DNA of 64,000 nt, taken from contig NW_006763299.1 of assembly GCF_000218685.1 (NCBI RefSeq), positions 1,870,885 through 1,934,884 of the forward strand. Direction: 5' to 3'. Every line of letters begins with the position of its first letter. The stretch's first letter is position 1. The position numbers were made by a program, and so were the translations under genes. The DNA is from Serpula lacrymans var. lacrymans S7.9. Taxonomy: Eukaryota > Basidiomycota > Agaricomycetes > Boletales > Serpulaceae. The notes beneath the pieces were generated by a model. That model did no database searches. It saw only the letters and a list, made by a program, of their open reading frames with translations, and was not told the DNA's origin. This document shows, piece by piece, positions 53,289 to 64,000 of the stretch.

Positions 53289-54409
53289 ATGAAGTTGTCC
53301 TTAATCACTTTCGTTTATGCTCTCTTACCAGCATTGGTCTCTGCTGCCATTTTCCCGTCAAACACGCAAGTTAAGATGCTGGATCCAAAGGGTTTCAGAA
53401 AGGCCATGAAAGAAAACGTAAAGTCACCTCATCTATCCGGATCGATTTCTACAGTCTCTAAACAAAAGCACTAACCAGCGTACCAGCGTCGTTGCCTTCG
53501 TCGCCCCGTGGTGTGGGGTAAGCTTTTGTCTGTTCTCTGGACCGCGAGGGAAGGGACCGTGACTGATACAGGATCGATTCCATTATAGCATTGTCAAAGA
53601 ATGGCTCCGGAGTATAGTAAAGCTGCTAAAAGTCTACACCCCCTCGTTCCTCTCTATGCCGTCGATTGTGACGTTGAGAGTAACAAAAGGCTGTGTGCCG
53701 ATCAGGTATGTTGGTCATTCCATTTATTCAATACCATTGCTGACAGCTAGCAGGGTGTCCAAGGGTTCCCTACAGTTAAGGTTTGAACTGCCGTACCATT
53801 GCTGTCAGCAGAAATATACTCAACATTACTGAAACGAAAGTTATTCCCTCGTGGAAATCAAGCACCCGCCAAAGACTACAACCAACAAGAGCGAACGTCT
53901 GGAAGGATCATCCGTTGGGCATCCGATGGCGTACCTAACAAAGTAAAAAACCTACCTACTTCAAATGACATTTCTACTTGGGCGGGCAAGGTAGGCACGT
54001 TTACTTCCCAGTTGTCGTTTCAGGATTTCAGTCGACGTCCTCTGCAGAACTCCTATTCTCCTCGCGTCATTCTCCTCAACAAGGATAAGAAATCGCCTCT
54101 ACTGTGGCAAGTTCTAGGAAATAACTACTGGAAAAAACTCTCGTTCGGTCATCACAGTGATCCTAGCGGAAATACTGCTGCTACATTGGGTTTCGAGGCC
54201 GAGGAAAAACAGTCAAAGGTCCTCGTCTATCTGGCTGGTTCTGAAGAACCTAAATTATATGACGGTATGATTGTTTGCGAACTGTGCATATCTCTTTTAA
54301 CACATGTCTAGGCTTGAACAAATTCGAACCTCTGTCCCAGTTTTTCGATTCAATTTTGGATGGGACAGCTGATTATATGAGACAGGAGTCTCCGAGGGAT
54401 GAACTGTAG
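53289..54409 (+). CDS. ER protein disulfide isomerase (MPD1-like), 266 aa, RDEL
   Basis: Seven exons keep frame: 53289-53417, 53479-53517, 53589-53705, 53754-53780, 53841-53990, 54024-54264, 54312-54409. The start MKLSLITFVYALLPALVSAA is a signal peptide. A thioredoxin fold follows with APWCGHCQRMAPEYSKAA (CGHC active site, split between exons 2 and 3), LYAVDCD and GVQGFPTVKLFPRG with the cis-Pro. The C-terminus is PRDEL, a variant of the HDEL/KDEL retention signal, so it works in the ER lumen in disulfide formation. Length and single thioredoxin domain fit the MPD1 / P5-short group. Convergent with STT3, 244 bp apart. Confidence 0.93.
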
Positions 54410-54653
54410 TTGCAACCATTAGATGACCATTATATATTGTAATTCAGTGACATGCATGACATTTAGTTTGAAAGCAAAAATGTAAGACAGAATGACACTG
54501 ACGATATGGTCATCACTGTATCAATATCAAGTTGCTTAACCACTTTATGCAAGGAATTGGGAGCTTCATTCGTTTATTTTCGACGTGCATTCAAGCAACT
54601 GAATGGAAATGCAACAAAACGAACATGTATTTTTTATGGCACTAGAAATACTT

Positions 54654-57600
54654 TTACACGATAGCTTTCCGTCTCGAAAGAGGTTTGGTGCGCTTGCGCT
54701 TCTTTCCTTGCTCGAAAGCGTTTGCACTTTTGAGATCGCGACCCAGTAAGTCTTCTTTTTTGACTTCGTAAATACGGACCTATAATAAGGCGGCATCAAC
54801 AACGTTATTCTTTGTGTTTCCCTGCGATGTGAAATAAACTTACTATCCAGTTCTCTGATGTAAATGCTTCCTCTGCACGAAAGCGCATCAGAACTTGAAG
54901 AAATGACGAGTAATCGAAATAATACGCACCGAGACAATCGAGAGTCGGGCCAGTTTGCGGCATAATTTGTCCACGGACGCGATCTTGAGCTTGGCTGCCT
55001 CCGAAGAGTTCTGCGAAACTACATGATACAAAGCATAGGAACGGTTTATCAGCATTTGTCCAAGGTAGGTAGAACGAAGGATATTCACCGGTAATACGAC
55101 ATTTTGTACATCAGGCTGTTCTTCATCGCATGCGAGGCCTGATCGTCAACCCTGTACTCTCCGGTAGCAGTGAAGTAATTCGGCTCCTGTATCTCGTCGG
55201 GCCAAACACCCTGTGCGATCCTAACCATCCATAAGAACTTGTTGATATCGTCGCCTGAGTACCCGACGAGGCCACCGAAGATGACAAGAACATAATCGAC
55301 GTCATGTTTGCGCAGGATTGGGTATGCAACTTCCTCGCTGCTCGACATGGCCTTTCCTACTGTGGCGATATGGGCTATAAATAGAAATGGAGGTCATTGC
55401 TGAGCAAGTTGAGGTGATTCGTCTGGAAAAAAACTTACTGTTGTTCCAGGTGTTATTGTCGACCAATGTCGGCCTATCAGCCATACCTGCAATCTGGTAC
55501 CCATAATCCCACCAACTCATGACAACAGCTGTTTCAGCAGTGTTCTGACGCAACCAATAATACGCCTCGCGGAAGTCATCAATAATGTTCTGGCTTCCAT
55601 CCGGGTTATGCGAGGCAAGCACAACAGAGGGAGATGAATACGCGTTCGATGTTACCCATGTAGAGTGCACGACGAAGAAGAACAACATGCCCAACACATT
55701 GATAAGAACGGCAAAACGAGTATCAAGTCCAAATATGCCTTTAGCGGCGAAAGCCTTCTCTCCCTTCTTCGCCGCTACAGCAGATGAAGCAACGCCAGTG
55801 ACCAAGTTGCCTAATGCACCACCAGCAGGAGCTTGAGCCACTTTTTCCTTGTCTTTCTTCGTTTTCTTCGAAGAGGATGTAGCAGCGCTAGTTGAAGCGC
55901 CATTTGATGCGACAGTTCCGGCATCACTCTCATTATTGCTATCGTTCGCAGTATCGGGCTCCTTCGGATCAAGATACGTGTCCAAGAGTGTAGACAGAGC
56001 AACTGCCGCAGACACACACACGACGGGGGTGAGTGTCAACATTAACCGGACCATCACCCCTGCAAAGTAGCTGGCCATGAGTGAATAGATGATCACGAAA
56101 AGATGCTCATCGCGGAATTCGCGGAAGCAGAGGATGACACCTGCTGGGAAAAGGAACATCAAGAAATGTAAATCCATGAAAAATGAGGGCCATGCGGTTG
56201 GTTGATGCTCAGACACGGATGCGATGATTGGAATGTATCTAGGCATGTTTGTCAGCTAAGATTCAGGCGAAAATACAGATGACCCTCACTTTTTGGCATA
56301 GCCTGTGTCCCAGAGGGAGTAAAAACGGCCAGTCCAGGGAGCGATCCAACCCTTGTAAGTAGCACCGACAATTCCTAAAGCACCGAGTATACCGGCGGCA
56401 ATGACAGAGACAAAAAGGAGGTTTTGGAATTGTTTAGAGGAAAGGTGAGCGCGAACAAGCTGTGCAAAGGCAACAATCTGCAATAGTCCAAATACACCTG
56501 CATATATTCAGAGGCCGCACAGACATTGCCAAAATTAGCTTGTACTCACCAAGAGCAGCCATATGTTCACTCGTTCGTACGGGTTGGAAACCTACAAAAG
56601 GGACCTGCATACTCGCGAGGGTACCGATGGCATACCACGACGAGTACGCGACATATAAGCGGCTCGTGAAGCGGCCCATGAGTAACAGAACCAAAGCGTG
56701 GAGAGGAATCATGTTCGTGATGAACACATAACCACCTAGTGTAAATTAACACCATGAGATCCACGTACGACTACGGACGATATAATATCCGCTTACCCCA
56801 CGCGGCCACCATGTAAAAGTAGAAAACGGCAGCTATAGTCCCGAAGAACGCGCTTCCCTGCTTCAAGGCCTTGATCCAGCTGAAGAACGTGAACATCAAG
56901 AGGAAGATAGCGATAGCCTCGTTGTCGTAAGAGCCGGCGACGGAACGGGAGATATATCCGGGAACGATACCAATGAAAGCCGCAGCAAGGAGACCGGCGC
57001 TTTCATCTTTCAACTCTTTCGTGAACCTATGAGATAAACCCAAGGTCCATTCACATTACTCCACTTTTTGACGCCGAGACAAGAATCACGTACATATAGG
57101 TAGCCCACGCGGTGAGGGCGCTGAAGCCGGGTGCAAGAAGAACGCAGACGTTCCTAATATCGACGGGCAAGTTCAGTGCGTGGAGGAAATTGTAAATAAC
57201 ACCACTGGTGGCCATGAGTCCTGGGTAGATAGTTCCACCAACCACTCGACCTAGAGGGTACCAGGCTGTGGGGTCGAACCAATTCCAGAATTCCTACAAT
57301 CTCTCGGTGAGGACACAGAACATGAAAGAGTTGCAGAAGTGAGCATACATAGAAGCCTTGTGAGGCCAATACTTTAGTGGCGCGACTGTATTGTGCTCAG
57401 CTCACAAAATATTAGCTAGTTAAGTTGGTAGTACTAACTAATTGAACCATGGATCGCTGGCGGGAAGACAAAGGGTGAGACGAGCAGCAAATTGAGTAAG
57501 GGAACATACGCACAACTCATGAATGATACTTTCGAAATTGACGACAGCAAAGAGACGTGAAGCAATGGCAGCACCAGATATTAAAGCTAATGCAACGATA

Positions 57601-57671
57601 CGCAGAAGTGAAGCGGTATTGGCGACCGTCGCCGGCGAAAGGTGTGAAGGGAGTGGGTAGGCCTCTGTCAT
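54654..57671 (-). CDS. STT3: Oligosaccharyltransferase catalytic subunit STT3, 788 aa
   Basis: Twelve exons in frame: 57671-57514, 57456-57439, 57385-57349, 57293-57094, 57026-56797, 56735-56550, 56497-56290, 56238-55439, 55374-55089, 55018-54930, 54872-54844, 54779-54654. It transfers the lipid-linked glycan to Asn-X-Ser/Thr in the ER lumen. Visible motifs: HEFDPWFNYRATK (first acidic motif, assembled over three exons), [12 protein letters not shown] (DxE motif), [14 protein letters not shown] (SVSE loop), [14 protein letters not shown] (WWDYG acceptor site) and TWNNTHIATVG. Many membrane spans fill residues 20-480. An Ala/Ser/Lys-rich insert ([20 protein letters not shown]) lies in the loop before the last span and makes it longer than yeast Stt3. 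The lysine-rich tail ends [16 protein letters not shown]. Confidence 0.96.
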
Positions 57672-57936
57672 GGCCTTTGGACAGACAATCGACGACGTAT
57701 AAAGAAAAGAAAACCAGTGGTGGGTGGTGTAAAACAGAAAAAGGGCAATTTCGAGTGGAACGGAAAGTCGACGTGTCCAATTCAGAATCGACTGCGACCG
57801 CTGTAACACCCAAAAATAGACTCGCTATTAGCTAATCACACATATTCGGTGCATCGTACATACAAATAGCCAGCCAGACATAAAAGCAAGAAACACAAGT
57901 ACATTGACACCATGTCCCTCCAGAGCACCATAAATC

Positions 57937-60348
57937 CTAATGACGCTCAAAAACAAGTGTCGCCAGAGGCATCTGCACAAATCTATCCCTCCTCACATCT
58001 ACCTCGCCCCGCACACTAATCTTATATCTCCTAACACTCTCGAACAAGCAGCATTTTACAACCTTGTCTGCAAAATGCATCCCAAGGCACTTCCGCGGAC
58101 CCATCCCAAATCGCCAGAACGAGTAGCGGTAAACAGCGGGTGAAAGTGAGGCAAAACGGTCGGGACGGAAAACATCCCCGTCAGGACTCCAGATGGGAGA
58201 GACGCGGTTGAGCGCGTGGCCATTGATGAGAATGGACGTTTCCGCTGGGATGACGTGTCCGCGGATGACCTTTGAGTCGGCGGTTTGTTCAGACATGGAG
58301 TAAACTATCGTTACCGAGCAGCCCGTGCTTGGTGAGAAAATATGGAATCTGACATCAGAGTGGTACTCACACAAGATAGGACGCAGCCTTCCAGACTCCA
58401 TATAACAGTGGTGGAGCAGCGTATCCGTCCTCTTCAAGTACAGGTTCAACTGGTCCTCCTCATCTCCTTCAGGTTCCCATATCTGCGCGATCTCGCTCAA
58501 CAAACGTTCTTGCACTTCCTCATGCTGCGCTACAAGAGTCACCGCCCACATGATCGAGACAGTTGTAGCATCTAGAAAAAGCAACAGTTATAACAGCTAA
58601 TTATAATCCAAATAAAAATGCCTACCAATGTTGGTGAACAACGTCTCATCGATCGTATGGGTGAACTCGGGAAACGTCATCTCTCCGTCTAGGACCTTTT
58701 TATACATCTCGCCAACAGGCATAAATATGCCCTTCTAAAATATCCAAGTAATACATATTCAATGAACGAAGACACAAGTTCCACACAAAGGAACACACCT
58801 CGTAAGCCTCGTTACTAACCCTCTTCAGCAAATCTCCCCACCCTCGTTGGAACGCCGCCATATCACGATTCGCCGCCGTCGGAAGATACGAAGACAAGGC
58901 CCACTGCTCCAGCTTCCCGAAGAAACTTGTCATCATCAGCCGCTCATGCAGTCCATTGTAGCTCCACAGTTCTTTGAAGAGCTGAAATGAAGGGGGAAAA
59001 AAAAATGGCCTGTCAGTCTCGCGTGAATGAGGGAATGAATAACTTACGTTGTCATCTAACATCTCCCCAAAGATGACTTTCGAAATCATCTTAAACGGGA
59101 TATCCCAGAACAAATCCGATGCCATCACCTCCATCTTCTTCCCTTTCTCGCTGATTGGTTTGATAAATCCCTTCCCCTCCAGTCCATCAAACCATTCTTT
59201 CACATCCTTCATCAATACGGGGATAGATTCTATAGCAATTGAAGCCGTGAAGTGGCGATCTGTGTGTGATCGAATACGTCGCCAGTCATCAGTGTGTTTG
59301 AAACCCACGCATTCACCGAGGATTCTGGTCGATGAGTGCATTTGATTAGTGTTACGTATGTGGTTAATGTATTGATTAGAGACGTTATGTGTGGGAGGTG
59401 GGGATGAGAGGGAGGGAGGGGAGGACAGAACAGAGGAAAGGGACATACCGGCCCATATAGTGCCCAAACCCAACATTTGGCATCTTCGGGTGGGCCTTCG
59501 CGTCCCCCTGGTAAAACGACTGTACGTCCTCAGGGTGTGTCAAAACGCTACAAGTTATCCAAGTCATCATCAGCCAACCAGTTTACTAGGCACGGGTTCA
59601 AGAAAGGAAGCGGAACGATGCGTTTTCTAAGGTGTATAAAGAAGGACTTACAGCTCTGTCATCGAGCCAGAGAATATCTTGTACAATGGCCCGTACGCTT
59701 TGAGGTAGTCGGTTGTCATCACGTCGCTTCAAGGAACAAATAAAACATGTCAGATTCGAGCTCAAGTTGTCCAAACATTCGAGAAATGTGGGTCGAAAAT
59801 GAAAATAGTAATTATCCACCTCCACCATCATTCATCAACACCGATTCAAGGAAGAGAGAGAGAAGTTGAGACAACTCACCCATGCGAGAATCTCAAAAAC
59901 CGCGTGTCGGTCGAGGGCCCTGGGACGCTTACGAGACCACTGCCAAGACCTAGTTGAGACAACACGACCTATACCACGTCCCACAAATGAAATCAGCATC
60001 ACTGCTTACTTGACCATCTCATAGAGCACCACGATGAGAGAATTAGAACTAATGAGGACCGGGGAATTGGTGATAGTAGATAGTAGAGCCAAAGACGAGT
60101 TTGAGGGATAAAAGCGAGACCCGTTAAAGCAAACTTACTTTGATAAACCGCAATATGTCATCTCCATAATAATATAGAAATGGAGTAGCTGTCACTAGAA
60201 CACCCGCCAACAGCGTGGTATCACGCCGCTCAAGGCTGACCAGAGAGAAGAGGTTCAAGTTGTCAAGAATTTGTGGGAATGAAAAGGTTTTGGGGAACTG
60301 GAACGAGAAAGGGAGGGTGAATAGAATGCTAGTGGTTGAGTTGGACAT
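57937..60348 (-). CDS. Cytochrome P450 monooxygenase
   Basis: Most exons are clear: 60348-60139, 59949-59880, 59726-59652, 59547-59449, 59324-59048, 58981-58799, 58734-58626, 58571-58371, 58304-57937. Between 60139 and 59949 at least one short exon is unresolved, because the sum leaves a frame gap. The N-terminus MSNSTTSILFTLPFSFQFPK and TLLAGVLVTATPFLYYYG anchor it in the ER membrane. Motifs: FLDATTVSIMWAV (I helix; the usual AGxDT is altered), MESGRLRP (ExxR), DVFRPDRFAS (PERF-like) and FWRFGMGPRKCLGMHFAD (FxxGxxxCxG with heme Cys). VPGPSTDTRFLRFSHG and HTDDWRRIRSHTDRHF are typical of fungal P450s. Substrate unknown. Confidence 0.92.
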
Positions 60349-61118
60349 AATGTGAGGTCAAGTTACTTGGAGACGACGAGTGTGCTGAAGTTGAGTTCAC
60401 TGGTAGAGCATTCACAACCAAAACAAAGCCTAAGGTTATGCTCCAATCGGGCCAAAAGAACCAGACGCAAACTTTAGCAGACAAAGATGATGTCAGTGAA
60501 ACCCGAGTCATATAGCTTAGCGCTCGACGTACGTATGAGGGCACACCGTGACAACTCAACTCAGCCCTGAGCTGCGAGGCAAGGGAGATGGAGGTGGGTC
60601 GAGAGTCTTTGTCGTTATCAATGTGTCACATTGACTTCCCAATCGTACTTATCTTCTCATGAGCGCCTGATAGTGAATACTGTGGAGATACTTCTCCCAG
60701 TGATAATCAAGAACGACGCTGACCTCTGCAATTCTCTTCATCTTGAACCTTACAAAATTTGTTTTACGGGGCTGTGTTAGATAAGATAGATCATGCGTTT
60801 ATCTTATCAGATACCATGTCCAATGCATCAACATTCAAGTGATACATCTATAGTTACACAGCTACTAAGCTAGGCACATAAAAGCAGAAAACCACCTCCA
60901 ATCCCTGAACGCATACATAGTACTTTATCGTACAGTAACGCAGAATAGCTTACATAAACCCCATAATCAGAAGTTGACATGTTGACAGTTCTTGAGACTA
61001 CGACGAAGGGAGCGGGGGAAACGAAATTAAATGATGTTAACGATTCTTACCACCAAGAAAATGAACAAAAAAAAAGTACCTCCTTTGAGACTTGTTACCC
61101 TCAAACATATTCACCCAA
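60349..61118. other. Intergenic region, P450 promoter side
   Basis: About 770 bp without supported genes between the start of the P450 and the 3' end of the ORF at 61119. It should hold the P450 promoter; no clear TATA box stands out. Confidence 0.5.
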
Positions 61119-62231
61119 TCACGTCCTCACAGTGATAGGCCTAACATTCCTTCCCCTGACCTTGGCCTTACTTTGGTCCTTATCCTTCCTTTTCCCGCCA
61201 TATCCAAATTTCTTTCCACCAACCTCCGCACCCAGTACAAACAATGTCGGGTTCACACACTCTCCCATTCTACCACCTCCCAACCTACCAAGGCCATGAT
61301 CGCGGTTAGCATCAGCACCATCCCTCGCAACGCGCAACACGTCTCTCATGTCGAGCCTCAACACCCCTGCATCATCAACCATATACCGGTCCATCCTGTC
61401 CTGGACGTTTTCATCGCGAGCTAGGTCATAGAGAAAATCCCACGTGTGCGTTTCTTGGGTTTGGTTTACTTGGGGAAGTTGCAGAAGAGGTGCCGATGTG
61501 TTGATATCAGTACTCGTACCAGAATCTGTGCGTGAACTCAATCCTGCAAAGTGGACGCTCCTGCGTTTGCGCACCGTCCATGCGTCTTCCCTCCTTGGCT
61601 TTTCACGCCCCACCTCATACTCACGTTCCGTGCGTGTGCGTCTGTGGGACGCGAGGACCGAGCTGAGCGCAAACGGGTGTTCCTGTTCCTTGGTTGGCAC
61701 ATCGAGCGGAAGGGCATTTTTCGGTTTGCATTCTTTTCCATTAACAGGAGCAGCAGGGACGGACAGGTTATAGTTGCATAACCTGTGCTGCTCCATGAAG
61801 CGCTTGGGTTTAAGTTCGGGCTGAACTTCTTCATCATCGAGCATCCTTTCAATTTCGAGCTCATCATCGTCGCACCCATATTGTCCGTTTTCAAGTTGGC
61901 ATTCATGTCCGCGTGCGATCCCCGCTTCTATTTCGACTTTGACCTTGAAACCGCCGGGACAGATCTCAGCCTTGCCATTCATGTCGAGATCTCTAGCGTC
62001 TGATCGTTCCTCGACCCTGTAGAATTCAAGCTCGCCGCTTCGTTCTGGCTTTGGGCACGCCAACGCGGATGTCACCGTGGACATGAGCGAGGAAACGAGT
62101 GTCTCATCACATTCATCCCCCAACACCCTCCGTTTCTCGATCTTGCATGGCTCGAACGATTCTACATATAGACACGACGTATAGCATACAAGAGGTGTAC
62201 GGGGCGCGAATATGGAAGAGTTCAGGTCCAT
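61119..62231 (-). CDS. Hypothetical protein, 370 aa, single exon
   Basis: An uninterrupted frame starts MDLNSSIFAPRTPLVCYTSC. Notable parts: an acidic patch (DDDELEIERMLDDEEVQPEL), a basic segment with RKRRSVHFAGLSS that could be a nuclear signal, WDFLYDLARDENVQDRMDRY (helical), and a Gly/Lys/Arg-rich tail (KKFGYGGKRKDKDQSKAKVR). No known domain. Intact length with coding-like composition supports a real gene; the protein probably works in the nucleus or cytosol (inference from charge and lack of signal peptide). Confidence 0.65.
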   Translation of the reverse strand: MDLNSSIFAPRTPLVCYTSCLYVESFEPCKIEKRRVLGDECDETLVSSLMSTVTSALACPKPERSGELEFYRVEERSDARDLDMNGKAEICPGGFKVKVEIEAGIARGHECQLENGQYGCDDDELEIERMLDDEEVQPELKPKRFMEQHRLCNYNLSVPAAPVNGKECKPKNALPLDVPTKEQEHPFALSSVLASHRRTRTEREYEVGREKPRREDAWTVRKRRSVHFAGLSSRTDSGTSTDINTSAPLLQLPQVNQTQETHTWDFLYDLARDENVQDRMDRYMVDDAGVLRLDMRDVLRVARDGADANRDHGLGRLGGGRMGECVNPTLFVLGAEVGGKKFGYGGKRKDKDQSKAKVRGRNVRPITVRT

Positions 62232-63709
62232 ATTGACGTTTCATATACAATCAAGTTTTGTTTTGTTCCGTTTTTGTTTTATCCGAAATAAAGATCGATG
62301 CGTGCATTTGATGGTCGATTGTGTTGGACGATCAACGGTTGGTGTGAGCGGCGAGTAGAGTATGAGATCGAGATCGAGATCGGTGGAGGTGCAATGAAGA
62401 TATGATGAAAAGGGTAGGAAAATGTCAGTGCTGAGGGACTTTGAATGCGCGGCTGGTTTTGCACCGCAGATCAAAGAACCAAAAATAAGTGAGGGGAACA
62501 CGCACCGTCCAGTACGTATTGAGCCACTGGAAGCTTGAAGGCGTCATCGACGGAATGGGAGATCCACGACGCGTGGAGGGGCTGATTAGATGAACGGGAT
62601 GGAAAGTGAATGATTATATATTAGGTATGGGATATAAAGATAAGGACAGGAATAGAAGAAATGAAAAATAAATTAGTGAAGGAAGAGGGTAGGAGGACGT
62701 ACGACGATTGAGTTTGCAACTAGGCTGCTTTGATGGAAGTTGTTAGAATACGGGTGTGAATAGTGAGAAGAGAAAGGAGGGGTGGAATGTATGCGCATAT
62801 AGAGGTCGAGGTCGTATGGAGATGTTGGATAGAGCACGAAAAAGGGGTATGTGAGGAGGTAGTTTGTTAGCGTGTATAGATAGCAGGATATATGCGCGTG
62901 AAATATGAAATTGACGAACAAAGGCTGGGTTTACACGGGTATGGTAGGTATTTGTTTATGGTGATAGGTTAAGAAAATGAGGTGATGGGGTTGAAAAGAA
63001 GGGTACCGAAAGAGGCAAGGATCGAGGACGTCGAAGAGGGATGAAGACGGAAAGGGATGAAAATGAAAGAATGCACGAACCTGGAGAGCCAAGGATCATT
63101 GGGACCGGAACAGAAAAAGAAAGAGGCGGCAGCGCGGTGTGTGGGCGTGGGTGCCAGTGAGCCACCGTGTGCGGCTGTGAGATGAGTGGTGAGTATTCTG
63201 ATATCGCTGGATAAAGCGGTGTTGTTGAATGAAGAACGGATCTGCGTGCCCGATCGAACACAGGGACGTAGAGCGGTGAGGTCACGTACACCAGGCAGCG
63301 ATGAGATGAGGGGGCACGTTGCGACTGAAGCAAGCTAGAAGTGGGTGAGCGGGGGGTATGGGTACGAGAGAGGAGAGAGGAGAGACCTATGCCGGCGAAC
63401 AGAGCCATGGACGAGTACGGGTGGTGGTGGAGGTGGAGGTGGCAGAGATCGAGTACACATGCCATAACACACAGCCTTTGCCGAGTGTGCCGAGGATACA
63501 GCAAGGCAGCGTACATTAGAGCAAACCTTGCTGTCGACCATCGCTGAAGAAACTGAGATCGTCGCACGAGTCCGTGCACACACGCAAGTTCGAAACGCGA
63601 CTACCACGCATCCTCTCAAATATCATAACTCTCCTCGATCCGTCTTTCTTTCTCTCTCTCATCGTCGTCGTCGCCATCGTCGCCATCGTCGTCCTCCTCG
63701 CCCCACTCG
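62232..63709. other. Divergent promoter region
   Basis: About 1.5 kb between two genes transcribed away from each other. Near the right gene the plus strand becomes CT-rich (63610-63665) and then a run of GTC/CGTC triplets (63661-63700), as often seen in fungal 5' leaders. Frames on the minus strand are low-complexity shadows. Confidence 0.5.
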
Positions 63710-64000
63710 ATGGACTACCCGATGAACAACGACTTTTCCCAGCAGCGCCAGTGGTCCAACCTCCTCACCCCCACACATCCCCAGCAGCAGCCCCACTCTC
63801 CGTCCTCCACCTTCCCATCTCCCGTCTCGCCACCCTCCTCTCTTTCTGACCACTCCCACTTCACCTACTACCCCAACCAGCAGCAGGACCGCTCCACCAA
63901 CCTTTCTCTCAACCTCTCCGCCCTCTCTGTCGCCTCTCCAACCAACCTCTCCCCCATCAACCCCCACCTCTCCCACCAGCACCCTCATTCACACAGCCAC
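63710..64000 (+). CDS. N-terminus of a Gln/Ser/Pro/His-rich protein (cut by window end)
   Basis: From the ATG at 63710, 97 codons stay open to the window end: MDYPMNNDFSQQRQWSNLLT, then Pro/Ser/Gln-rich sequence with SPSSTFPSPVSPPSSLSDHS and a His-rich part. Such N-termini are usual in fungal transcription factors and other nuclear regulators, but no DNA-binding domain is inside the window. The long leader with CT and GTC runs supports this start. Partial gene. Confidence 0.6.
   Translation, partial: MDYPMNNDFSQQRQWSNLLTPTHPQQQPHSPSSTFPSPVSPPSSLSDHSHFTYYPNQQQDRSTNLSLNLSALSVASPTNLSPINPHLSHQHPHSHSH

Noticed and set aside
61119..61906. Plus-strand and second minus frames over the 370-aa ORF
   Set aside because: They overlap a longer intact frame and are shorter, with no domain; treated as shadows.
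62956..63988. Long minus frames near the right end (Arg/Gly/Val-rich)
   Set aside because: They are antisense to the CT-rich leader and Pro/Ser-rich start of the gene at 63710 and are low complexity.
1..64000. CRISPR array or bacterial defence system
   Set aside because: Introns, tRNA type, STT3, P450 and retroelements show a fungal nuclear genome; the direct repeats have no unique spacers of constant length with cas genes.

Overview
This window is nuclear DNA of a filamentous basidiomycete, most likely an agaricomycete mushroom-type fungus. Genes are split by many 45-65 nt introns with CTAAC-like branch sites, and the mobile elements are ones known from Agaricomycetes: a telomere-type Penelope-like element, a Tnp2/CACTA (Plavaka-like) transposase and Ty1/copia and TG..CA solo LTRs. 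Genus cannot be told from the sequence alone.

About 1-23 kb is a repeat graveyard. It has copia-type LTRs in two related families, a 3'-truncated copia element (4904-9403), TGTTAC..GTAACA solo LTRs with perfect 5-bp target duplications (2042-2457, 10838-11219, 13007-13390), arrays of 10-bp palindromes spaced exactly 21-22 bp apart, a decayed Tnp2 transposase on the minus strand (13.7-17.6 kb), and a decayed multi-exon gene on the plus strand (18.1-22.6 kb) ending in a SAP-like motif. From 23 to 31.5 kb the sequence is more GC-rich and holds small lineage-specific genes: relics of a cysteine-motif protein family, an intact 399-aa protein built of ELEAFLGPEVDE-like repeats (27262-28518, minus), an intact 187-aa four-exon gene (28740-29454, plus) and a membrane-protein ORF.

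From 32 to 48 kb the sequence looks subtelomere-like. It has GCGACAACA-type satellites, a zinc-module fragment like that trailing fungal RecQ-type helicases, and a large decayed gene (33769-38087, minus) in which seven of ten introns carry the same ~20-nt palindrome. Next is a nearly complete Penelope-like element (38693-43530) with 268-bp direct pLTRs, each encoding a type I hammerhead ribozyme that can be folded by eye. Beyond it lie ~980-bp tandem repeats and a ~172-bp satellite interrupted by another solo LTR.

From 50 kb to the end is conserved, gene-dense DNA: a secreted 532-aa catalase (14 exons), tRNA-Ile(AAU), an ER-retained PDI ending in RDEL, the oligosaccharyltransferase catalytic subunit STT3 (788 aa, 12 exons, convergent with the PDI), a cytochrome P450, a 370-aa unknown protein, and the start of a Gln/Ser/Pro-rich protein cut by the window end. 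The border between housekeeping genes and repeats lies near 48-50 kb. The most unusual signals are the helically phased palindromes, the shared palindrome in introns of one gene, and the hammerhead-bearing Penelope-like element with CCCTAA motifs at the end of its ORF.
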